Shown piece after piece: positions 55,516-62,582 of a stretch of 64,000 bases of DNA. The position numbers were made by a program, and so were the translations under genes. The DNA is from Neopusillimonas maritima. Lineage in GTDB: Bacteria; Pseudomonadota; Gammaproteobacteria; Burkholderiales; Burkholderiaceae_B. How positions within the stretch are numbered: position 1 is the first letter of the stretch; each line of letters begins with the position of its first letter. The notes beneath the pieces were generated by a model. That model was not told the DNA's origin and made no database searches. It saw nothing but the letters and a program-made list of their open reading frames with translations. The stretch lies in contig NZ_NQOU01000001.1 of assembly GCF_003576595.1 (NCBI RefSeq), positions 312,337 through 376,336 of the forward strand, read 5' to 3'.

Positions 55516-56034
55516 ATGCAATTCGCCAAACCAGCTTATTATGTTGCCACGCTTGCTTTTGTTTTGGCCTCATCAATTGTTGCCGCTCAAGGACCCGGCC
55601 CTAAAGGGCCCGGCAACGGTAACGGGCCGCCTGACAAAGTGCAAAAGAGTCATAACAACCAACGTGCTTCAGGATACGACCAAGGCCCTGAATCTCGTCA
55701 CTCCGGTTCCGCGATCGAAATATCTTTCTTTGGCGACAACCACCGCCGGATCGCCGGGGATTACTACAATGACATGTTTCGCCGCGGCCACTGCCCACCG
55801 GGTTTGGCCAAGAAAAACAACGGCTGTATGCCGCCAGGGCAAGCAAAGCAATGGCGATTGGGTTACCCCCTTGGGTCTGACATCACGTTCTATGACCTGG
55901 ATCGAAACTTACGCATCCGCCTGGGCGACCCTCCGGATGGCTATCGATACGTGCGCGTGGCCTCGGACATTCTATTACTGGCGGTGGGTACCAATATGGT
56001 CGTAGACGCGATTGAAAACCTGGGCCGCTATTAA
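55516..56034 (+). CDS. Secreted CigR/RcnB-like protein (copy 2)
   Basis: The 172-residue protein is a paralogue of the previous gene: same signal-peptide type, HCPPGLAKKNNGCMPPGQAKQW, YRYVRVASDILLLAVGTNMV and the same NLGRY end. The variable middle is Gly/Pro/Asn/Lys-rich rather than His-rich. The C-terminal domains are nearly identical, showing a tandem duplication followed by change in the low-complexity part. AAAGGAG precedes ATG 55516. Confidence 0.78.
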   Translation: MQFAKPAYYVATLAFVLASSIVAAQGPGPKGPGNGNGPPDKVQKSHNNQRASGYDQGPESRHSGSAIEISFFGDNHRRIAGDYYNDMFRRGHCPPGLAKKNNGCMPPGQAKQWRLGYPLGSDITFYDLDRNLRIRLGDPPDGYRYVRVASDILLLAVGTNMVVDAIENLGRY

Positions 56035-56069
56035 ATCATTAAAAAACACCCCGTCGCCAAGTTGAACTG

Positions 56070-56111
56070 CACCCCAAAAGTTGGACACCCGTCCTAACTT
56101 TTGGGGTGTTT
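56070..56111. other. Long palindrome resembling insertion-sequence ends, with terminator potential
   Basis: CACCCCAAAAGTT (56070-56082) and AACTTTTGGGGTG (56096-56108) are perfect 13-bp arms, extended inward by GGAC/GTCC with one bulge and a 4-nt loop, then a TTT run. The left arm with its flank (TGAACTGCACCCCAAAAGTTG) resembles the ends of IS3-family elements. It lies between two convergent genes and could act as a terminator, but may be an IS relic. Confidence 0.55.
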
Positions 56112-56162
56112 CCTATTCGCAACATTAAGCACCGTAAGCTGTTACAGCACAAAAAATGCCAT

Positions 56163-56537
56163 TTAGCGGCCGGCTTGCTTGGCGGTAAGCCCGCCTTTTA
56201 CACGAATATTCGTTTTCAGAATGTCATGCAAAATGCCGTGAATCTGATCTTGAGAATAACCGGTTACTTCGTTGGCCAGCTTGCCGAACGCCGCCAGTAA
56301 TTCGGCTTTCTGTTCTTCCGTGCGCCCTTCAATCATGTCGACGTGGAAAATAATGCCCGGCGCATCCCATTGCCCGCCATCCAGGTAGTGGCCTTCCGGC
56401 AATTCATGTAACATCACGCGGACTGAAGGCAAAGCGGAGCCCAAAACCTGAACAATGGCATCGCTGGATTTTTCAATCAGCTGTTTTTTCTGAACATTGT
56501 TCAAACCTGAAGTGGTGGTAATGGTGACGTATGGCAT
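56163..56537 (-). CDS. Tautomerase-superfamily protein (double 4-OT-like)
   Basis: The 124-residue protein begins MPYVTITT, with Pro2 as the expected catalytic base after Met removal, and comprises two 4-oxalocrotonate tautomerase-like halves (about 1-55 and 58-124). Such fused proteins include tautomerases and dehalogenase-like enzymes. The substrate is not known. It is on the minus strand, convergent with the CigR-like genes. Confidence 0.8.
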   Translation of the reverse strand: MPYVTITTTSGLNNVQKKQLIEKSSDAIVQVLGSALPSVRVMLHELPEGHYLDGGQWDAPGIIFHVDMIEGRTEEQKAELLAAFGKLANEVTGYSQDQIHGILHDILKTNIRVKGGLTAKQAGR

Positions 56538-56647
56538 GACTACCCTTTAAAAGTTATTGAAACTGGATGGCCATTATCGCTTTATGGCCGCTTTTTTTAC
56601 AAGTCAAAAATCGAACGCTAGCACGGTAGCATGCCGGAGTGAACTGA

Positions 56648-58564
56648 ATGAACTGGACGCAGGAACTGATCGACAGTGCAATATGGCTTTCACAAGTATA
56701 TGTCGTTACGCTGATATGCTTCGGTTTAACGGTTTGGTTTTTGGCACGTCGCACAGTGTGGGGGCGTCAGTTCTGGCAACTTTCGGGAGGGTATTTTTCC
56801 CCCCGGCGCAGTTGGAAGCCCATTCTGACCATTGCTTTTATTCTGTTCCTGACCCTGGCAGGCGTGCGTTTACAGGTGTTGTTTTCAAACTGGTATAACA
56901 CCATGTATAGCGCCCTTCAGGATTTAAATGAAGCGGCATTCTGGCTGGCCATGTGGTTATTTGCGGCCCTGGCCACCGTCCATGTTTTGCGGTCGCTGCT
57001 CGACTACTATGTTCAGCAGGCATTTTCAATTCACTGGCGAACCTGGCTCAACAACCAGTTGCTTGGCCGTTGGCTCGACCGCCAATCCTACTACCGCACC
57101 CAACACCTGGAAAAAGGCGTCGATAACCCCGACCAACGTATTCAATACGACGTTACGGTATTCGTGCAGTCGTCGCTGACGCTGTCCATGGGTGTCGTCG
57201 ACGCACTGGTATCAACGGTTGCCTTTACGCTTATTTTATGGGGTTTGTCGGGGCCGCTGGGCTTGTTTGGCGTTGAGATTCCCCGTGCCATGGTATTTCT
57301 GGTTTTTGTTTATGTTTTGGTGGCCACCCTATTGGCGATTCGAATCGGTCGACCATTGATCATGCTGAATTTTTTGAATGAACGTTTCAATGCCGACTAT
57401 CGTTACGCACTGGTCAGGTTGCGCGAATATTCAGAAAGTATTGCTTTCTACGCCGGTGAAAAAGTGGAAAGCACGCTCCTGCGCGGCCGATTTGCGCAAG
57501 TGATCAGCAATGCCTGGGCGATTGTGTATCGATCATTGAAGTTTTTGGGTTTTAACTTTTCGGTTACGCAGGCAGCCGTTGTTTTTCCATTCATTATTCA
57601 GGCCAAACGCTTCTTTTCCGAGCAAATCACGCTGGGCGATCTAATGCAAACAGCACAAGCATTCGGGCGTCTGCAAGATAATTTGTCTTTTTTCCGCAAT
57701 GCCTACGATGAGTTCGCGTCGTACCGCGCAACACTCGACCGTCTAACCGGATTCAACCGGGCGATTGATGAGGCGCAGCAATTACCGCGCCCCAACCTTA
57801 ATGACCATGCAGACCACCTTAGCATCCGAAATTTAACGGTACACACTCCCAACAACCGGTTGCTGATAGACAAACTTGACCTCTCTCTTACGCCGGGCGA
57901 TGCGCTGCTTATTCGCGGGCCATCCGGCGCGGGTAAAACAACGCTATTGCGTGCCATCGCCGGCCTTTGGCCTTTCTGTGAGGGTGATATAGAACGGCCT
58001 CAAGACCATCTGCTGTTCCTGGCACAAAAACCGTACTTGCCACTGGGCTCGCTGCGCCAGGCTTTGTATTATCCGCAAATCGTCAGCACCCGGGAAGGCC
58101 TGCTTATCGACCGCGAAGAGCAGAAAGAGGCGGCAGTGGCAAGTTCCGGCTCAGCGCCCCAGAATCTGGATGAACAGGTCGAAACTCCCTCCACAGTCAC
58201 CCCTTTGGCGACGCACCAAGACCCTCAGGCGCGTGAAATACTGGAACAAATTCAACTGGGCCATTTAACCGACCGACTCGACGAGGTGAATGACTGGAGC
58301 CGGATTTTGTCGTTGGGTGAACAACAACGGCTGGCGTTCGGTCGGCTGATGGTGGCGCACCCAAAAGTTGCCTTCCTGGATGAGGCCACTTCCGCAATGG
58401 ACGAAGGCCTGGAAGACGCCATGTATCGCTTGATTCGCCGGCATTTACCGGATACCGTCTTAATTAGCGTCGGACATCGCAGCACACTGGTCCGACACCA
58501 TGCCAAACAACTTAACTTAAAAGGAAACGGTCAGTGGTCGATGTCCAACGACCTGCCGGCCTGA
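56648..58564 (+). CDS. ABC transporter, SbmA/YddA-type fused permease-ATPase
   Basis: The 638-residue protein has an N-terminal membrane domain of the SbmA/BacA kind (about residues 1-330: RLQVLFSNWYNTMYSALQDLNEAAFW and DNPDQRIQYDVTVFVQSSL, cited in part) fused to a C-terminal ATPase: Walker A GPSGAGKT (424-431), signature LSLGEQQRLAFGRL, Walker B VAFLDEATSAMDEG. Relatives import peptides or cobalamin, or are of unknown cargo (YddA). A Glu/Ser/Thr/Pro-rich insert of about 38 residues lies between Walker A and the signature. A GGAG site precedes ATG 56648. Confidence 0.88.
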   Translation: MNWTQELIDSAIWLSQVYVVTLICFGLTVWFLARRTVWGRQFWQLSGGYFSPRRSWKPILTIAFILFLTLAGVRLQVLFSNWYNTMYSALQDLNEAAFWLAMWLFAALATVHVLRSLLDYYVQQAFSIHWRTWLNNQLLGRWLDRQSYYRTQHLEKGVDNPDQRIQYDVTVFVQSSLTLSMGVVDALVSTVAFTLILWGLSGPLGLFGVEIPRAMVFLVFVYVLVATLLAIRIGRPLIMLNFLNERFNADYRYALVRLREYSESIAFYAGEKVESTLLRGRFAQVISNAWAIVYRSLKFLGFNFSVTQAAVVFPFIIQAKRFFSEQITLGDLMQTAQAFGRLQDNLSFFRNAYDEFASYRATLDRLTGFNRAIDEAQQLPRPNLNDHADHLSIRNLTVHTPNNRLLIDKLDLSLTPGDALLIRGPSGAGKTTLLRAIAGLWPFCEGDIERPQDHLLFLAQKPYLPLGSLRQALYYPQIVSTREGLLIDREEQKEAAVASSGSAPQNLDEQVETPSTVTPLATHQDPQAREILEQIQLGHLTDRLDEVNDWSRILSLGEQQRLAFGRLMVAHPKVAFLDEATSAMDEGLEDAMYRLIRRHLPDTVLISVGHRSTLVRHHAKQLNLKGNGQWSMSNDLPA

Positions 58565-58571
58565 CACTGCC

Positions 58572-58949
58572 ATGCTCTCTTATACGATCCTGAAGCATCT
58601 GCACGTTACCGCAGCCGTTATCAGCCTGGTGTTCTTTATTGTGCGCGCATACTGGTCGGTCATGCGCTCGCCCAGACTGCAGGGCCGGTTTGTGCGCATT
58701 GCACCGCACGTGGTTGATACGATCCTTCTATTGTGCGGCCTTGCCCTGGCCTTCATGATCGGCTTTCACCAAACCTGGATCCTGGCCAAGATCATTGGTG
58801 TTATTTTCTACATTGCGGTTGGCATGGTCGCCATCAAGAAAGGCAAAACCGCGACAACGCGCGCGCTTGCCGCAGTCGTGGCAGTATTGATCTTTTTCTA
58901 TATTGTTGGTGTCGCTTTAACGCATAACCCATTGTCGTGGTGGTCGTAG
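58572..58949 (+). CDS. SirB-family membrane protein
   Basis: The 125-residue product has four hydrophobic helices; it starts YTILKHLHVTAAVISLVFFIVRAYW, with the family-typical LKxLHxxxAxxSxxxFxxR, and contains AFMIGFHQTWILAKIIGVIFYI. This matches SirB2-like proteins of unknown function (an old name from Salmonella invasion regulators). It follows the ABC transporter by 7 bp, so may be co-transcribed. Confidence 0.85.
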   Translation: MLSYTILKHLHVTAAVISLVFFIVRAYWSVMRSPRLQGRFVRIAPHVVDTILLLCGLALAFMIGFHQTWILAKIIGVIFYIAVGMVAIKKGKTATTRALAAVVAVLIFFYIVGVALTHNPLSWWS

Positions 58950-58950
58950 C

Positions 58951-58971
58951 AAGGCGCCAAACTAGCGCCTT
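58951..58971. terminator. Hairpin at convergent 3' ends of the SirB-like and EamA genes
   Basis: AAGGCGC (58951-58957), a 7-nt loop, GCGCCTT (58965-58971). The stem overlaps the EamA stop codon and lies just past the SirB-like stop. There is no clear U-run, so its role as a terminator is uncertain. Confidence 0.35.
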
Positions 58972-59879
58972 CCCCGGCCCAGTACGATCACACCGGTTAA
59001 CACAAAGGCAGTACCAATAAGTTGCAGCACGGTAATGGGCTCACCCAGTAACCAGGCGGCCAAAAACAATACCGAAACGGGGCCGATCAGGCCAAGCTGC
59101 GACGTTAACGGTGCACCAATGCGGGCCACCGCCCACATAATCATGAATGTGGGCGCGACCGTATTCAACGTGGCATGAATCAACGATAACTGATAAACCG
59201 GCCAGGGCTGTTGCAGGCCCGCCCACGAATGGACCCAGAAAAACTGCGCAATCGTAAAGGCAGCCGATACTGACATTGCATAGGCAACCAGGCGTGTCGC
59301 CCCAACCACTTTGATAATTTCGGCCGAGCCAATCAAATATACCGAGTAACAGAGGGCCGACGCCAGCACAAACCCGGCGCCGACAATCACGGCCGGCCCG
59401 GCAAACGATAAGTCGTGCAAGAACACAAAAACAACGCCTGCGTATGACAAGGCCAGCGCCAACCACTGGCGTGGCGCAATCGGGCGCTTGAAGTACAACG
59501 CAGTGATAAGCAGGACGAAAGTTGGCGAAAGGTACAACACCACTCGCTCCAAACCGGCCGAAATCGTCTGCAGGCCCAGGAATGCGAGAAAACTGGATAA
59601 GTAATAACCGATGAAGCCAAGCAGCACAATTTGCCAGCGCTGACGCACGGTAAGGCGCGGTATTAATCCTTTATGCGCCTTGCTCGCCTGGTACGCGGCA
59701 ACCGCAAGAAAGATAGGCCCAGAAAGAAGCATTCTGAAGCCGATAATCGTAACGGCATCAACCCCTTCGTAAAGATAGGTCATTTTGACGACGACACCCT
59801 TGGCCGAAAAGAAGATGGCGCCAAGAATCGCCAGACAATAACCTGCCCAAAACCGCTTTGCAGAGTTAACCGGCATCAT
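58962..59879 (-). CDS. EamA/DMT-family transporter
   Basis: The 305-residue protein has ten spans in two EamA repeats (first ending LYLSPTFVLLITALYFKRPI; second with IGPVSVLFLAAWLLGEPITVLQLIGTAFVLTGV, cited in part), the pattern of drug/metabolite exporters. Substrate unknown. Its ATG overlaps the stop of the channel gene (59876-59879), so the two are probably translated together. Two adjacent ATG codons (59879 and 59876) are possible starts. Confidence 0.9.
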   Translation of the reverse strand: MMPVNSAKRFWAGYCLAILGAIFFSAKGVVVKMTYLYEGVDAVTIIGFRMLLSGPIFLAVAAYQASKAHKGLIPRLTVRQRWQIVLLGFIGYYLSSFLAFLGLQTISAGLERVVLYLSPTFVLLITALYFKRPIAPRQWLALALSYAGVVFVFLHDLSFAGPAVIVGAGFVLASALCYSVYLIGSAEIIKVVGATRLVAYAMSVSAAFTIAQFFWVHSWAGLQQPWPVYQLSLIHATLNTVAPTFMIMWAVARIGAPLTSQLGLIGPVSVLFLAAWLLGEPITVLQLIGTAFVLTGVIVLGRGRR

Positions 59880-60940
59880 TCAATAAATAAAGGGATCGAC
59901 ACAACCAGCAACACGACATAAATAAGGGGGTACAACCGCCCTATTACGCGATTCAGGGAACGGGCCGAATCGGCCCCCCTTTCGGTAAATACGGCGGCAA
60001 CCAGGCATGACGTTAACAGACTGATCGTTAGCATAATAATGGTGACGTTAAACAACACGTCGGCCAGCGTTAAGTAATGCACCACCGGCAACTCGCGCCC
60101 CAAAACAAACTTCAAGGCAATGGTAGTCAGTATCAGGGTTGTTGTTCCCCCTATTCTTGGTGAAGAAAAAGCAGGCTGAACGGTGGGATTGAGCCATAAC
60201 AGGCCCCACGATGCCAACGCAATAACAATTAAAGGGAGTAAAACCTTGTGAACACCGTCAAGAAAATCATGCTCCACCCGAATATCAATGTCGATTTGTG
60301 GATACAAATTACTGGAATGCACCATGCGAGTACGCTCACTAACGTTCCAACTCACATCTTCGGGAACCCAGTTACCGTGAATAACCCGATCAACGGCAGC
60401 AAGATCCTCTTTGGGGGTCAGCTCACCCAATTCAAATTCGATTTGCCGACGGTCCATTGCCGCGCTGGTTAAAGTAAGGCTTAATGTTAAATGGCCAAAC
60501 GGAAACCACGTTAGCTCGCCATCGAAACGCGGCGTCGCCGAGAATTTCTCACGCAACTCCACATGGCCATCGGGCCAGATACTAAGCGAATAGACACGTG
60601 CAACCGACAACCCCTTTTCACCGTTAACGTCGATAATCGGATGCCAGATTTGTTGTAACTGCTGTTCCGCGCGCGCGCCCATCCAGATGCGCGGCCCCGG
60701 TCTGCCGGGCTCCGGTTCAAACTCCAGACGGGGATCATGCCAGCGCATACCGAACTGCGCGGTTAAGTCGAAGGTGCCGGAACCCAACTTAATATCGTTG
60801 ATATCCTCAAGCTTCAGGTCAACATTCACCAATGTTGGCTTGTCGGGGCTGGGCGGTGGAATATCAGCCCAAGCCGGCTGCAGCACAACACAGAACAACA
60901 ACGCAAAAAAAATATACCGGCCGAATTTTGCAACACTCAT
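59876..60940 (-). CDS. Bacterial pentameric ligand-gated ion channel homologue (Cys-loop superfamily, GLIC/ELIC type)
   Basis: The 354-residue protein has a signal peptide (cleavage near AWA-D, residue 25) and an extracellular beta-sandwich with FDLTAQFGMRWHDPRL. The loop WFPFGHLTLSLTL corresponds to the FPF-D region of the Cys-loop, without cysteines as in other bacteria. Four spans follow: M1 HKVLLPLIVIALASWGLLWL, M2 GGTTTLILTTIALKFVLGR, M3 ADVLFNVTIIMLTISLL, and M4 near the end. Ligand and ion selectivity cannot be read from sequence. It is coupled to the EamA gene and follows the polyphosphate kinase gene. Confidence 0.88.
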   Translation of the reverse strand: MSVAKFGRYIFFALLFCVVLQPAWADIPPPSPDKPTLVNVDLKLEDINDIKLGSGTFDLTAQFGMRWHDPRLEFEPEPGRPGPRIWMGARAEQQLQQIWHPIIDVNGEKGLSVARVYSLSIWPDGHVELREKFSATPRFDGELTWFPFGHLTLSLTLTSAAMDRRQIEFELGELTPKEDLAAVDRVIHGNWVPEDVSWNVSERTRMVHSSNLYPQIDIDIRVEHDFLDGVHKVLLPLIVIALASWGLLWLNPTVQPAFSSPRIGGTTTLILTTIALKFVLGRELPVVHYLTLADVLFNVTIIMLTISLLTSCLVAAVFTERGADSARSLNRVIGRLYPLIYVVLLVVSIPLFIE

Positions 60941-61030
60941 TCTAAAACCTTTACCCAGCTTAAAACCCCATCAGGCCAAGTCTTGGCAATCACACTTTGC
61001 CCAAACTTAATGTAGCCAAAGGACGCCATA

Positions 61031-62572
61031 TTAACCTGCCCCCCGAAACTCGGTCTCCAAACGGGCCAATACGGTTTCAAGCACCGTAATCCGCGCGTGG
61101 TGTTTATCGTTGGCCGACACGAGATGCCAAGGGCCAAGAGAGGTGTGGGTACGGCCCAGCATGTCATTCGTTGCTACCCAATATGCATCCCATTTTCGCC
61201 GATTACGCCAATCCTCAGGCGTTATTTTGAAAGACTTAAAAGGTGATTTGCGGCGCGCGTGAAAGCGTTCCAGTTGTTCCTCTTTGGTAATGGCCAGCCA
61301 GAACTTGATCACAATGGCACCATTGTCAATCATTTGCTGTTCGAACTGATTGATTTCGTCGTATGCATGCTCCCACTGCAACGGCTCTATAAACGACTCC
61401 ACCCGTTCAACCAGGACGCGCCCGTACCACGAACGATCGAAAATGGCGATTCGCCCAGGCTTGGGCAACCGCCGCCAAAAACGCCATAAATAAGGGCGAG
61501 CCCGCTCTTCGTCGGTAGGCGCTGAAATGGGAATGGCCCGGTACTGGCGAGCATCCAATGCCGCCGTTATTCGGCGAATCGCACCCCCTTTACCAGCGGC
61601 ATCCTGACCTTCAAACACCAGCACCAACGAGCGATTTTTGAATCTCGTATCGCGCAACATACGAGCCAGCCGGCCTTGCAAAACGGGCAACTGATTTTGA
61701 TAGTCGGCTTTTTTGAGTTTGACTGAAAAATCAATTCCGTCGAGCGAAACGGGCGATATACAAGACAATGACACGGGCGGCTCTGAACAGAACGGATAAA
61801 CCGGACGCCAGGTCGAAGACGGGCGTTTACGTAAGCCTTTAAGTACTGCTTGCGCGGTGCTGATGACCCGATACAAATCATGTGCTGAAGGAACGATTTG
61901 CCAAGGAATACGCGGTTCATGCGTTAAGCTCATTGCCACGGCCCCAGCACGGCGCGCACGATCGAATTTTTTACGTACCTTGAAATCAAGCGACTCTACC
62001 TGCCAGGCGGTCTCCGGATTAGCCAGTAACCCGTCTATGTGCGCCTGCTGGGCCTGTTTCGACATGTGAAACCAAAGCTTAACAACCTGTACCCCGTTGC
62101 GACTTAAGGTCGTTTCGAAATCACGAATGGCGTGCGTCACCGCCTCCACCTGTTTCCAATCGGGTCGTTTTTTCTTCAATAACTCAAATAACGGCCGATA
62201 CCACGAGCCGAACACAATTCCGGTAGTGCCTTTTGCAGGCATATGTTGCCAATAGCGCCACAATGGTGGCATTAATGATGCCGGCGCTTCAGGTTCACCA
62301 AAAGCCAGGGTGTGAACATAACGCGCGTCCATCCACTCATTCAACAGATTAATGCAGCGGCCTTTACCGACCCCGTCAATACCGGCAATCACAATTAACA
62401 ACGCCTGATTCGCTCGCCGCAAATGCGCATACTGTGCTTTCAGCAACTGAAGTCGAAGTAGTTGCGCCTGTTGCAGACCTGTCGTTTCGTCAATAACAGG
62501 GTCTGCTTCGGCGCGCTCAAGCGAAGCCGCAATATGCGGCGAAATCGGAAACGAATCAGGGCTGTTTTTCAT
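61031..62572 (-). CDS. pap: Polyphosphate:AMP phosphotransferase (two PPK2 domains)
   Basis: The enzyme makes ADP from AMP using polyphosphate. From ATG 62572 (GAGGGG upstream) it is 513 residues with two PPK2 domains. The N-terminal one has Walker A GIDGVGKG (64-71) but GSWYRPL where the active motif would be DRSWYGR. The C-terminal one is complete: GQDAAGKG (322-329) and FDRSWYGRVL (378-387). This matches known PAPs in which only the C-terminal domain is active. It starts 11 bp after the GMC oxidoreductase stop. Confidence 0.93.
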   Translation of the reverse strand: MKNSPDSFPISPHIAASLERAEADPVIDETTGLQQAQLLRLQLLKAQYAHLRRANQALLIVIAGIDGVGKGRCINLLNEWMDARYVHTLAFGEPEAPASLMPPLWRYWQHMPAKGTTGIVFGSWYRPLFELLKKKRPDWKQVEAVTHAIRDFETTLSRNGVQVVKLWFHMSKQAQQAHIDGLLANPETAWQVESLDFKVRKKFDRARRAGAVAMSLTHEPRIPWQIVPSAHDLYRVISTAQAVLKGLRKRPSSTWRPVYPFCSEPPVSLSCISPVSLDGIDFSVKLKKADYQNQLPVLQGRLARMLRDTRFKNRSLVLVFEGQDAAGKGGAIRRITAALDARQYRAIPISAPTDEERARPYLWRFWRRLPKPGRIAIFDRSWYGRVLVERVESFIEPLQWEHAYDEINQFEQQMIDNGAIVIKFWLAITKEEQLERFHARRKSPFKSFKITPEDWRNRRKWDAYWVATNDMLGRTHTSLGPWHLVSANDKHHARITVLETVLARLETEFRGAG

Positions 62573-62582
62573 TAAACGCCCC

